Positions 34,501 to 54,445 of a DNA stretch of 64,000 bases are shown here, in pieces. How positions within the stretch are numbered: position 1 is the first letter of the stretch; the number at the start of each line of letters is the position of its first letter. The stretch is taken from positions 179,050-243,049 of the forward strand of contig NW_017803898.1 of the NCBI RefSeq assembly GCF_001625305.1, in the 5' to 3' direction. The notes below the pieces were generated by a model, which saw only the letters and a program-made list of their open reading frames with translations, searched no databases and was not told the DNA's origin. The translations under genes were made by a program, and so were the position numbers. This DNA comes from Branchiostoma belcheri (lineage: Eukaryota; Chordata; Leptocardii; Amphioxiformes; Branchiostomatidae).

Positions 34501-37500
34501 ATTTCTTTTTCATGTTGCATCAGACATTTAGTTACAAAATTACAGGCAACTGGGAGATCTAGTTTTTGAGCCCAAAACAAATATACTAGTATACCATAAA
34601 GGGAAACATTAGAGAAATACATGTCATCACAGATCTGACCTTTTGACCTCTTGGGTTGTCCCTCCATTTTAGTGCTCAGCTGGGCTACAGCATGCTTGAT
34701 CTCCTGTTTGGTTCTGTAGAAACAACATGAAAAAAAAACAGCTCAGATTAAAATCACATTATAAAAGACAAAGTGAAGATGACAGGCCCTGACGAAACTA
34801 GTCCGCTCGATGCACCAGTGCATGAGATGAGAACTGAGTGAAAGAGTGAGTGAGTGATTAAAAATCATTACTAAACTCTCACAACAAATTAGGGGGAAGA
34901 CAAGAAAATTGGCCAAGACGTCACAGCCAGCTCAGTGGAAGCAAAAAGCGGGTGACTGTCGGATGATTTTCTTACCGATAATCTGTATATAATCTGTCTT
35001 CAAATACATGTAATTTCCATGTACATATAACAAAAAGAGTAATCTCTGGTATATAGGATGTAGTGTAGCCTGGATGCCAGACTGTTTACAGGCCCATAAC
35101 TATACAAGCTTGTAGCTCCTTGGCTCCAGGGCCAACATGCCCCCAAGCAAGTGAAAGCAGGCTACATACACTACACTTCAGATCTTAGTAGACACGTCTG
35201 ATTTAAAACTGCCGATATATCTGCTACTCTTACGTTTGTATACATGTACAACATGTATCTATCATAGCACTGTGACACCAAAATGTCATTGACCTTTGCT
35301 TAAAGTTAAAGGATAATAACAAGCTAAACACAACTATCTACATACACAGTTTTTATAATTAGTGTGTGATTACTAATGCTACAACTATTCTTATTCTCTA
35401 ACTAAGCCCAAGCATACGATGAAATGGCCTTATATACTCTCTACTTGATTAAGATTTATAATAAAACATGCTCTGCCTTGTGGCACCTTTCAAACTGGCA
35501 CAATTTCACATATCTGCATTTCCAAACAAATTGCTTCAAAATGCTACATAACCCTTAAGCATCGAAAAGAATAGCTTTAGCTAATGACAATTTAGGGATC
35601 TTCAAATCTACCCATCATGCATCTGATTCTTCACTTTAGATATCCAGTCATGATTTTACAGTGCACATAATGTAATATATACCTTCAAATCTAAATTCCT
35701 ATACAACCTAAACCAACTTACCACCAGACTACAGAAATTAGACTGACTGATATGTATATGATCGATATCGTTACCCCTACACCATACATATATTCTTCAC
35801 AAGTTCCAGCTATACCTGTCAATGCAAGATTACCCCTTCATACATGCACATCCCATGATTTTACAGTGCACATGTAGTATATACCTTTAAATCTAAATTC
35901 CTATACAACCCAAACCTATAAACCTATCGATGAACTACAGAATAGACTGTGTACTAAATGTGTACGATCGTCACCCCTACAATGTACATTGCAGATATAT
36001 TCTTCGTAAAGTTCCAGCTATACCTGGCAGTGCAAGATTACCCCTTCATACATACACATCCCCAGACAACATGGCTTCCACATTCCCCACTCCTCTTGTC
36101 CAACACTGCTGCCAATCATGTGACCTGCTGGCCTCTGATTGGCTGATTCTTAAACTGGGTTAAAACAGCCCCGGGACTGTCAGGGCAGCAAACTGTTAGC
36201 TACAATTGGATCTCTGCCAGTAACCTAGAAAAGACTAAACCTGCCAGATATAAGTTGTACGAGAATGATTCTCTGCAAATTATTGGAAAATGTTGTGGTT
36301 AAACTTAAAGCATCCAGTGCAATTTCGAGGCGGCAATATAAAAATATTCTGGATGAGAAAATCTGTCAGATATTGACATTTACTGTCAATTCTTGGCACA
36401 TTTTCATCACGATTTCATACTTGCAGTTTGAAATAGCTAAAAAAATTAAGCTACATGTGGCATTTCTTTATTTTTTGGGGGGTACCACCCATAAATAGAT
36501 AGAATCATCCTATGATACAAAACAAGCAAACAGTTAAATTTGACCAATCAGCAGGGATTCCAAATGTTGGGGAGGGGGGGGCCTCAAAGATGGTGCCACA
36601 CCCATGATACTTATGTATTTCCCTACAGTCTGGGAAAAATGATGGACATTTACAAATAAAGTGGACCTCAAGTTGTACAAATTCATGATCAGTTGTTGCT
36701 GTTTTCTTATTGTTGTCATAAACCTATTTCCTGAAAAGCAGGCTGGGACAGTCCATCCAAGGTTCAGGAGAATTGAAATCTATTTTTGGGACAATTCTGG
36801 GACAATAGTAAAAAAAAAAAGTTAATTTCGAGGCCTAACTGTGCATTTGTAAATGTCTGTCGTGTATCAAAAGTTGCATGGATAATAAGATCAACTAAGA
36901 TAATGACAACATACCAAAAACAGAATAAACTTAGGATACCGGGGGTAACACCGTCTCTTATAGGTGTGTCAATCAAACCATATGAATGCTTCTGATTGGT
37001 TGACAGCAGCCTTTGAACTGATGGATCTTGGGTAATTCAGGAATGGAGGTCAATTCACAAGGGCACAGGATGTCTAGACATGGAAAAATACAGCAAAGAA
37101 AAAGGGGCACTTGTTTGGGATATCCAAGTATTTAACCTCTTTGGGATATCATACTAGATTGAAGGCTTTGAGTGGCCATGTTATCCTATATTCTTAGTTA
37201 CAGTAGAATATTCTTCCATCAGTGACTCGGTTTTTGAAAGGTAAAATCATGTACCTCCAAATTCTACCTTTCAAAAACAGTCACTGATTGAAGAACATTC
37301 TACTGTTAATTCTACATGACATGTGATGAACCTCTTCAACGATATTTTACACATATTGTTTTCTGGAATCCATCTTTGAACAGATTATTTCAACAGTGAA
37401 ATATTTTACTCATGTTTTCTGGGATCCATGTTTGAACAAATCATTTCAATTACAAATTAAATTTCGTATGATTTTATGTTACTCCATAGAGGCCAACACC

Positions 37501-40500
37501 GCTATATATATACTGGTATATACAAATACTGAAATTCCTTATTATTTCTACAAACCAGTAGGGTATTTGGAACATAGACTAGACAGAGACAAACATAATC
37601 CATTACTGAACCATGGCCTGCTATCTGGAAGTCAACGATCCATACAGAAGACTGTTAGTGCCTGAATAGCAGTCTAAATTAAACCTATAGCTACAGACAT
37701 TTAGCAACTTGCTACTACTAGTACTAGTGGTTCGATTCCAGCTGAAGGTAGATAATTGTACAGTAACTGGACCTAACATAATGTGAAACATGTATTAGTA
37801 CAAGGTCAGTTACTATATATGTGTATGTGAGCCAACACAGCAGTCATACATATACATGTACAGTTGTATCCTAATACATGTATCGTGTAACTTCCATGCA
37901 CAATTATATGTCCACCTGTATCTTGTCCACTTGTGCATGCATCTCCCATATGCAAGAGGACTTATATAGCAGAGTGTGTGTCATGCTTGTATAAGCTAAT
38001 GCCCTCACTCATGGAACTAAAGGGGGAGGGGGGTGTCAGCCATGGTGACCTGAATATTGCTTGGTGACTGGGAAAACCAGTTGACTTCATGTATTGAAGA
38101 TTTAGATCAATCAATATGAGTGTATCCCTGAATGTCGCAACAGCAGTGATCGGTTATCCACTGTTTCTGTGGCAAATTCTGTATCTTCCTGGGTTTTCTG
38201 GAACAGAATGGGAGAAAAACACTTGTGAAAACCCTCGACAGGGCCTCTTGTTCTGTTATGTAGCCACTGACTGAGTCAAACCGAAGTGGATTCATGAACT
38301 GTTGTCTCATGGGCTGAACTTCATCTCAAAGGACGGTCCAGATTACCTCAACCTATACATGCTGGCTGCATGGGAGCTATAGCATCAGAAATAGCAAATT
38401 AGTACACTACTGCGATGCAACTTGTGTCACAAACTGACTGAAAATGTTCAGCAAATTCACTGTTTTCACCGACACCGCCTGAAAATAACAAGAAAGGCGT
38501 TAGAGAAAGGTAGTAAGGAAGTGGCAATGTTACCTAGCCTCATAAACCTTCAGCTTCCAACATGGCTGGCTCAGATTCTTCTTCAAAACTTCTCATCCAA
38601 CTCACCTGTCAATCAAATGACATGGCGCGTGCTGATTGGCTGAGGCGGGCAGGGGGAAGCAAATGGCCTGTGGGTATTGTGCAACGTTAACCATGTTGGA
38701 AAGAGGAAAGGGCACCAGCAGAACAAACAACCCATTATAGGTGCTGGAAACAACCCAAATCATTATCCTCTGTAGCAGGCTTATAGAACTGGGGGTTTGG
38801 TGGTCTTTGGCTGTTTTCTAAACGGGGGTAATTCAACCAGGCCGGCTATGTTGTCTATATGCAATCAGAAAATAGCACATCAAAGATCCCAAAGACCCTG
38901 AAGACCCCCAGTTTTTGGCATGCTATGGAGGCTACCAAATCATGGTGAAAACATTTGAATACTACTATTCCTTGCTACATAAGGATAATTTATTTTAACA
39001 GCCGTTCAGTTAGCAGTATAAAAACAACTGAAAAAGGGAGCATATGTCTGGATAAGCTGGCGATTCATGTATACCATAATCCAAGGACTCTGGCACAAGT
39101 CCAAAGCATTACATTTGTATCTGGTGGTATTTGCAGCAAGGTACCTGTTACAGTGGTACACAGAACAAACCAGTGGAGCAAAATCCAACTGTGAAATTGT
39201 TAAGTTTGTACAGATATTAAATTTTGCAGGTTTTAGGTGATTTTATACATTGAACCTGTAACGCGTACAGGGTCCTATATTTTGTGTTCAGCAATCATTA
39301 CTTATAAACCTCGGTATAAAATGGTTTCAAAATACATGTAGTTATAATACTGTGACAAACAGGAGAATTATAAATATTATCCCAAATTAACTGTATTTGC
39401 AGGAATACTAGGAGTAAACCGACCGAACCATTATACAGACTCGGCCTACATGTATTTGGCATCACCACAGTGAGTGTGTTACAGATTTTCAGCCATCTTG
39501 TTTTGTGTGCTGTCCATAATGTGCATATATTTGACATGGCAGCCATTTTGTCTCATGCACCTTATGCTACATTAGCATATGGACATATATAAACTATGGT
39601 ATCATCAGTGTTTTAAAGCCATCCAATGCAATTTCGGGGCAGCAAAACTGGCTTTGAAAATCAATTTTGGGGAATTGTTGCAGTAGAAAGAAAGCTGGAG
39701 TTTCCTTCAGCCCAAATCAGCACCAATGTAGACATTCTAGAATGTTGAAATAGCTTATCATCTCCCTGGTATATGCATGTAGTCCCTACAAAAGCTATAC
39801 AGTTTAATGAAACCCTGTATAAAGAAACCAGTCTCTTGGGATCTAAAAATAGCCACAATAAACAGGTGGTCACCAGAAGGCCTGGAATTCTCAACCTCAA
39901 TACACAAAAAAACAAGCTATCAAAGGGTCCACGAAAAATTCACAAGCCAGGTGGTCAATGTACTTATTATATACTACTTAAACAGCTGTTCCATGGCATA
40001 AACATTTGCTTCAAACACAGACTATTGTTCTCAACAGACATTTCACTTGATCCATCAAAATCAAACAGAGTGGAATTTAGCTCAAACAGGGTCAAATTTG
40101 CAGGAAAACACAACCTAACTGTTTGAGCAATGGCTCTTGTCCCTATGATCTGTTAGGCCACACCAATTTAATTTGTTGGCTCTCGGATTCGCCTCTTCAT
40201 TTTTTTTTGATTTGCAAAAAAAAAAAAAAGACTCCGGTTCTGAATCAACTCAAAAATGCTCATATATTGCCCCCAACAGTTGAGGAAATTCCTTTTCTTC
40301 CTAGTTGTTACAGTTTTTCCATCTATCAATGCAGTGGTTTTATTAAAAGTTCAAAATTTATACTTTAAATTTTAACCCAGCCTTTTTTGTTGACTTCATG
40401 GCTCATATCGTAGCATTTGGGGCTATAATAGGATGCCTAGACCTGTTTTTATTTTATTTTTTTTCGCCCTGTCACTTCATATTTTTTCTGAAAAAATCCG

Positions 40501-41740
40501 AGAACCAACAAATTAAATTGGTGTGGCCTAAATGTTGATAGTATTACCATATTTAGCCTACACAATGATCAGTTGACTATAGAGGGAACTGACGCCATCA
40601 CTTCCAAAACTCTACCCTTTCTTTAATTGTTAGCTGTAAGTTACTACAAGCATGATTGTCCAAAAATAACAATGGCCAAAAACCTGCAGCAACTACCGGT
40701 ACTGTGCTTTATCCGTTCCAGCTATTGACAGCACAGGGCTCTAGCCAGCACCAGTTTTTCCGTCAAATTGCAGGAACTTTGTTAGGTATGACAGAAAGAT
40801 TTTAAAACCAATCCGTTAACCTTGATGATAGACAAAATTGACAAAATCTTGGGAAAAAATATATAAAAACATCCAAAGGACCAATTAATAACAACCCCCA
40901 ATGCATAAAGGCTTGGGGTCGTGTGGCGCAACGGCAGCGTGCGCGATTTGGAATCAAGAGGTCCCGGGTTCGAGTCCTGACATGCCACCGACCATTGCCC
41001 TTGGGAGAGGCACTTAACACGACTTTTCCCACTAGACTCAAGTGAAAATGAGTATTGTCTGTCCAGTATTTGTTTCTATGTGCGGGACACAACACCAGCA
41101 ACAGCTGCCTCTGCTCCGCGTGTATTGCATTGTTGCAATTTCAATAAAATCAAATTCAAAAATCAAAATAATGGCTTGAAAATCCTAAATTTGTCCCTGG
41201 ACCCTCCTAAATGCATTGAGAGCACTCCTCTACTCACACATCCAATCATATGAATGAAGAAACTAAAATGTATGGACTGGGATTCTTTCAAGTCCTCTCA
41301 TGATGTTGAATACCTTGGCCTGTCTGCCAGACTTACCGTGCGACAGCAGCCCGGTGGCTCCTCCTCACCGCACCATCCTCCTGGCTCCCTGGGGTCACAG
41401 TCCCCTGCGGTGGGGGTGTCGTGCCCTGGGGTGGGGGTGTCATCATCCCCTGGGTCTGTGTTCTGACCCCAGGGTGTGATGATGTTGTCTCTTGGAGTAA
41501 CATCCTCAACCCCCTGGGTGGTGATGCTCTGCCCAGGGGTAGGGGTGGGAAGGTTTTCTGGGGTGGGGGTGCTGCGTTCATGGGTGTGTCCTGGAGCTGG
41601 GTTTCTGGCTGGGGTTGGGCAACTGAAGACTGAAGTTCTGTTGCGGTGACTGGGCTGTGGGGTTGTGCCATTGCCTGGGGTGGGGGTGGTGTTACCTGAG
41701 GGGGTGGGGTGGTAGGTTCAGATGCAGCAACATCAGCCAT
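19572..41740 (-). CDS. ZMYND8: ZMYND8: PHD-bromo-PWWP-MYND chromatin reader, 21 coding exons
   Basis: Nuclear reader of acetylated and methylated histone tails and transcriptional co-regulator. Exons, 5' to 3' on the - strand: 41740-41337, 34713-34640, 34248-34085, 33743-33600 (PHD, residues about 215-262; [20 protein letters not shown]), 33090-32977, 32497-32405 and 31887-31744 (bromodomain, about 263-379; the acetyl-lysine Asn is kept in IIFNG), 31492-31415 (zinc knuckle, VCPDC and WFCEPC), 30748-30633 and 30200-28506 ([15 protein letters not shown], then a 565-residue low-complexity acidic exon), 28161-27990, 27459-27303, 25720-25631, 24818-24658, 24361-24208 and 23764-23640 (coiled coil, EMKH and [11 protein letters not shown]), 22863-22596 ([23 protein letters not shown]), 21793-21588, 20839-20732, 20208-20127, 19663-19572. 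The total is about 1546 residues against about 1190 in human. All phases match. The start is the first ATG of the 41754-41337 exon; upstream non-coding exons are not assigned. Confidence 0.93.
20359..20585. mobile_element. MITE D (GAAGGTTAGACATCCAGG family)
   Basis: AAGGTTAGACATCCAGGTAA...CGTTTCAGGTAGCATCCACT faces AGTGGATGCTACCTGAAAGG...TTTCCAAAATCATTGG. Further full or half copies: 5838-5965, 8108-8215, 14084-14243, 30821-30905. Confidence 0.65.
21921..22108. mobile_element. 188-bp palindromic MITE
   Basis: GAAGAAAATTAAACTGT and ACAGTTTAATTTTCTTC form the ends; ACTCACCAGAAATTTTCGAC and GTCGAAATTTCTGGTGAGT are the inner arms. In a ZMYND8 intron. Confidence 0.8.
22335..22610 (-). repeat. Repeat copying the donor of the ZMYND8 MYND exon
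   Basis: On the - strand the proposed donor reads CAAG/GTTCCCTCTTTGTCAAG. The sequence from it into the intron is repeated near 22470-22520 and 22335-22375 with only small changes (CTTAG/GTTCTCTCTTT, then TTGTCAAGAAGAAAAGTT). The three copies are spaced 80-140 bp. Confidence 0.7.
23371..23655 (-). repeat. Repeat copying the donor of the ZMYND8 coiled-coil exon
   Basis: The exon end and donor (AAAAAACAATGG/GTGAGACAC on the - strand, junction at 23640/23639) recur at about 23505-23490 and 23385-23371 as CAATGG/GTAAGACAC and CAATGG/GTGAGACAC. Each copy is joined to a fragment of the GGTGTGGCC MITE right end, so the roughly 125-bp unit includes part of the exon, the donor and transposon sequence. 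Confidence 0.75.
23829..24108. mobile_element. Fold-back MITE, CACCTAGAGC family
   Basis: Nearly complete palindrome of 280 bp: ATAGTTGTTTAAAGTTAAAC...GGTCCAACAC at the left and GTTGGACCAAAAGTTTTAAC...CAACTAT at the right. The centre repeats CACTGGGTCAAAGG and GTGACAAGC in both orientations. In a ZMYND8 intron. Confidence 0.8.
25798..26228. mobile_element. 431-bp element with CATGCCCGTAGCCAGG termini
   Basis: Starts CATGCCCGTAGCCAGG and ends CCTGGCTACGGGCATG, perfect inverted repeats, with TGTAT on both flanks. It contains tandem GGTCCACTTTTTGGTCCACA units and a GC-rich GCCTTCGGCGCTCGC segment. It sits in a ZMYND8 intron. I do not assign a superfamily. Confidence 0.8.
26268..27310 (-). repeat. 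About 1 kb minisatellite repeating a ZMYND8 donor
   Basis: About ten units of 85-135 bp share CTAACCAACCTGATACAGATG, a GATGAT run and TCTTCTCTTGGTTTAGTTAAT. On the - strand each unit contains CAGGTTGGTTAG. The genuine donor of the 27459-27303 exon is ACCAG/GTTGGTTAG and sits in the terminal unit. The array begins exactly at the junction and runs into the intron. Confidence 0.88.
31091..31215. repeat. (GA)n / GGGA purine tract
   Basis: A purine-only tract of about 120 bp in a ZMYND8 intron, containing the single N at 31147, followed by a T-rich tract. No coding function. Confidence 0.9.
31530..31562. repeat. (CAAT)n microsatellite
   Basis: Tetramer run TCAATCAATC about 40 bp upstream (in gene sense) of the ZMYND8 zinc-knuckle exon acceptor at 31493. 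Confidence 0.85.
32047..32397. repeat. (GAGT)n microsatellite beside a ZMYND8 donor
   Basis: About 350 bp of GAGT tetramers with GTGTGAGT and GTAAGT variants end within 10 bases of the exon boundary at 32405. On the gene's sense strand it reads ACTC, so it does not copy the donor. Confidence 0.95.
33411..33599 (-). repeat. 21-bp minisatellite repeating the PHD-exon donor
   Basis: About nine units of GTGGGTCAGAGGTTACCCAT (- strand) follow the PHD exon directly. The real donor is TGTGAG/GTGGGTCAGAGG, so the first unit is the 5' splice site itself. Reading through gives a repetitive VGQRLPM peptide, which is an artefact of the array. Confidence 0.9.
35066..35165. mobile_element. Short TIR element, TAGCCTGG family
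   Basis: Begins TAGCCTGGATGCCAGACTG and ends GCAGGCTA. It shares its left end with the element at 42016 and looks like the empty form of it. Confidence 0.5.
35640..36065. repeat. Two-copy tandem duplication, about 220-bp period
   Basis: GTTCCAGCTATACCTG...GCAAGATTACCCCTTCATACA occurs near 35802 and 36010, and ATTTTACAGTGCACA...AAATCTAAATTCCTATACAACC near 35655 and 35858. Diverged copies lie in ZMYND8 intron 1. Confidence 0.75.
37203..37305. repeat. 103-bp palindrome
   Basis: AGAATATTCTTCCATCAGTGA...TTTTTGAAAGGTA is mirrored by TACCTTTCAAAAACAGTCACTGATTGAAGAA. In ZMYND8 intron 1; one arm recurs at 100-175. Confidence 0.75.
40153..40531. mobile_element. 379-bp palindromic element, GGCCACACC family
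   Basis: Begins TTAGGCCACACCAATTTAAT and ends in its inverse, with long inner inverted arms (GGCTCTCGGATTCG and ATCCGAGAACC). A second intact copy is at 58518, and right-end fragments lie at about 23392-23462, 23515-23596 and 51765-51880. Confidence 0.85.
40915..41165 (+). mobile_element. tRNA-derived SINE, + strand, in ZMYND8 intron 1
   Basis: The head has a tRNA-type A box (TGGCGCAACGG, from 40923) and an exact B box (GGTTCGAGTCC) near 40968. The body is CCCTTGGGAGAGGCACTTAAC and GACACAACACCAGCAACAG, and the tail is CAATAAAATCAAATTC. The head does not fold as a sound tRNA, so this is a retroposon and not a tRNA gene. Confidence 0.85.
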
Positions 41741-42095
41741 GGGTGCTGGATCACCTGATGGGTAAGAAAATGTGGATTATAAAAACTTTCAATATAACAT
41801 CCTTTCTGCCATACGAGCGATCGCTGTTTTTGTTTGCATTATTCATATAAATGCAAATTATTTGAAGACATATGCAAACTATTGGTAGGCAAATCAACCA
41901 ACCGTCACCTGCTTTTGGCCTACCATGACGTCATGGTGATCACTCGTATAGGCATGTTACAGTGCATAAATGCTTTGTGATATTAAGAAATAAAGGTAAC
42001 TATCAACGTGAAAACTAGCCTGGATGCCAGACTGTTTCCAGGGCCTACCCAGACCAGTTTCTCGACTCCATGCCCAAGGAAGTTATAATCAGTTA

Positions 42096-44299
42096 GGGAC
42101 TGTACGATATTTACCGGGGGGGGAGGGCTGGTGCACTGGGGGGGAGGGTCATTGAAAAAATTTTTGGCCTGGGGGGAGGGCCATGGAAAAAATTTTGAGC
42201 CGGGGGAGGGCCATCGAAAAAAAAAATCGGCCTGGGGGGGAGGGCCACCGAAAAACTTTTGTAAAATATGGCGTCGCGTAGTACCGAATTACAAGAAAGA
42301 CGCCGTAAATTCCCGAATATAGTACGCACTTTTTACATTTTTCAAAATCCCAGAAGTGTCTCGGGCCGTCGCCAAAGTCGCGGTGCGTACTTTATTTGAG
42401 TTTTCTGCCGACAAATCCGTGGACAACCCAGGAATATAGCGGAACACCGGCACGGGGAGCTTGGAACATCGATCGTCTATAGCATGTTTAGATAAGAATA
42501 TTGACGAGTGGAAATAAAGTTAAACTTCAATAAATGAACATATTTCCTGTGACTATCGTCGATATTGACACCAAGTTGCGGTAAAAAGAAGAAGTCACCC
42601 ACGGTAAGAAAATGTAGGTCTCTGGCAATGACGCCCGGCGCTTTGTCATGCCGACAGGATCGTTCCCCATGCAGCTAGCCGGCGCCGATCTCAGTAGAAC
42701 CCCGGCAAAAATATAACCTCCCGTAAGTACACATACAATAGACATTGTAGGGTTTGTGAGTGGTAATATTTGAAATGGTCCGCAAGCCGTGAACGTTCTT
42801 GATCGTCGTAACGTAACGTGATAACATAACAGTTGTGCCTCGACTGATGGTCACCATTTCAAATACACTTCCGGCTTGAGTTCAACTCAGGAATCTTCAA
42901 CAAAGATTATGCCCATGTCGTTTCAAAGGTTCAGAAATTGTTAACCATGTTTCACTTCGTATCACAACTATTTTTAAATCTTGATAAATGCCACAGGAAA
43001 TTACTTTGTAGCGGGCTACACCAGCCAGTACGACGTGAAAATTCCAGCTAGATATACTCCTACTCGACTGTTCGGCAAGCTACAATGATAGGGGCGGAGT
43101 TAACTTAAAATGTAGTCTTTGATGAAATCTTACCGCCCGGCCGGTGGGTGGGGTGTTACACCTACAGCTGAAGAACACAGAGAGGGCCGTGGCATGCGCA
43201 GCGCTGAGGACAGCTTTCCAGAACATGGACCCCGAGAAGGAAGTCTTTCCTTCCTCTGAACAGACTTTACTTATCAGTTTTACTGAGTACAAATTAATAC
43301 ATGTGTTTATTCCTTTGATTTTGTGACAAAAACATCTATCACATAACGAGAGATTACTTGAAACGCAGTCAAACTTGTCACTTTCTCCTGTTTGGAATCG
43401 CAAGTCCCATTGATCCCAGTAGTCTTTTGTTGTTGTGTTAATTGGTTTCGGTGTCAAATTTTAAATTCGGTAGCACCTCTACGCCCAAATACTCCGCCCA
43501 GTTCTCCGCCTGTATGATTGTTGCTCTCCTTGGGTCGATCGCGCGGGCGCTATTAAAGAAATGTTCGGCGCATTTCGTATTAAAAATATTAAAGCTACGT
43601 ACTTGTACATTAACATTCAACTACCCCCCCCCCGTTACCGACATAATCAATATTGAAATATTGTCTTTTTTTCACGAATCGTTATTGACCATAATTTGCT
43701 TGCTTGATCACCAACACTCCAAAGCTGGATCCAAATCTGTGCGTTTCGCCGCACTTGCCTTACCTTTCGATGCGGTGGTGACGGCAAGTCGGCTGCGGCC
43801 GGCGGTGAAAACAAGGCCGAACTTGAAACGTTTCCCGCTACGTTACCATAGAATCACGTAGTACACGGCGTGAATCTAGTTTTTAACCATTTCAAATTTG
43901 TTTGGAACGACGAACTGTCTTTAAGACATACATACTAATGTTCACTGTGGTACCGGCCGTGCGAAGAAGGGGTGCGTACTTAATTCGAGTTTTTCCATTT
44001 TACGTTTCAGACGGGAATATTTGTCTCCCACCAGCCCCAAGTCGGGGGTGCGTACTTTAATCGAGATGCGTACTTCATTCGGGAATTTACGGAGGGAGAA
44101 AGAGACATGGACTGGAAAAATGGGGGGGAGGGCCACCGAAAAATTTTTTTGGGGTGGGGGGAGGGCCATTGAAAAAAATTTTGAGCCGGGGGGAGGGCCA
44201 CCGAAAAATTTTTTGAGCCGGGGGGAGGGCCATGGAAAAAAAATTTTACCGGACCATTTTGCACCAGCCCTCCCCCCCCGGTAAATATCGTACAGTCCC
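42096..44299. mobile_element. 2.2 kb DNA transposon, 40-bp perfect TIRs, TTA duplication
   Basis: The ends are exact inverted repeats for 40 bases beginning GGGACTGTACG and including a run of eight G and GGGCTGGTGCA. TTA flanks both sides (42093-42095 and 44300-44302), as in PIF/Harbinger elements. Subterminal G-rich units (GGGAGGGCCAYSGAAAAA) are repeated several times in inverted orientation at each end. No transposase is recognisable inside, so it is probably non-autonomous. It lies between the first ZMYND8 coding exon and the shared promoter. Confidence 0.85.
42303..44092. mobile_element. Nested inverted-repeat block inside the 2.2 kb element
   Basis: CCGTAAATTCCCGAAT at 42303 is matched in inverse by ATTCGGGAATTTACGG ending at 44092, each followed inward by GTACGCAC-like sequence. 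It may be a second transposon inserted into the first, or the internal part of the same element. The interior has ORFs up to 139 codons with no family resemblance. Confidence 0.55.
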
Positions 44300-44820
44300 T
44301 TAGAACCTGATTCACACGATGGCTAATAACTGTGGGCCTAGCGTGCTAGTGGTCTGGCATCCAGGCTTAGGGCTAGGTGAATACGTTAGAATCTGTGTAT
44401 TTCTGTTCACCATCCAAAGAAAAAGGGGTGGGGCTTGCTAGATAGGCCAGGTCTTTTGCCCAAATTACTGACTCCAGTAGGTGAAAATCCCCGGGACTAG
44501 CTTAGTTGGCCAGGCGGCGACAGAGGCTCACAGTGCCGAAGAAAAATTCAGCTTTTACGGTGCCTGAGAGCCTTGTGACCACACTGTTACCCTATCTACC
44601 CTCATGTATAAATATTGAAATAAGATTGAAGGGGGGAAATCAGTCCAGAGAAAACCTTATCCTAGACTTTCTACCTTTCGTTGGCAACTTAGAAATCTTT
44701 CACCGGTTATTTCTGACCTTTGGAGAGTACCTTTGAGACGTTTGACCGTTAGACAGTGGCCGCAGGTGGCCGGAGAGACACTTCAAAACTCCCACACTTT
44801 CTGCACATCCTCCCAACTTC

Positions 44821-54178
<9,358 letters not shown>

Positions 54179-54228
54179 GGCCGTCCTCAACCTGCAAACC
54201 TGCCCACGTTTGTAACCATGTTACATCC

Positions 54229-54445
54229 CCCTGAACAGAAGTGGTATATTCTAACTTACAGCGCAGATTGGTTGTATCTGGGCTATTCCATTTCTATCCA
54301 AGGGGAGGCATTACTGATGAAACTGTAACCAGTGCTTCTTTCATGTAACATCCCCCTGAACAGAATTGGTATATTCCAACTTACAGCACAGCTTGGTTGT
54401 ATCTGGGCTATTCCATTTCTCTCCAAGGGGAGGTCTTACTGAGGA
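54229..54445 (+). repeat. Tandem duplication in TRAM1 3' UTR, about 121 bp
   Basis: CCCCTGAACAGAA...GGTTGTATCTGGGCTATTCC...CCAAGGGGAGG is present twice in tandem with few differences, just after the TRAM1 stop. Confidence 0.9.

Larger units (their letters stand above)
34714..41336 (-). other. Large ZMYND8 intron 1
   Basis: A 6.6 kb intron between the first and second coding exons. It holds a tandem duplication (35640-36065), a short element (35066-35165), a palindrome (37203-37305), an intact TIR element (40153-40531) and a SINE (40915-41165). I see no exon of another gene in the rest. Confidence 0.7.
42016..44369. mobile_element. Older element interrupted by the 2.2 kb transposon
   Basis: TAGCCTGGATGCCAGAC at 42016 is matched in inverse by GTCTGGCATCCAGGCT at 44352. 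Without the insert the element would be about 150 bp. A compact relative with the same left end lies at 35066-35165. Confidence 0.6.

Noticed and set aside
40918..40990. Possible functional tRNA gene
   Set aside because: A and B boxes are good but the acceptor and anticodon arms do not pair properly, and the sequence continues into a SINE body found in two other places.
43442..43861. 139-codon ORF inside the 2.2 kb element
   Set aside because: No recognisable domain and not flanked by splice or promoter signals; overlapped by an ORF on the other strand.
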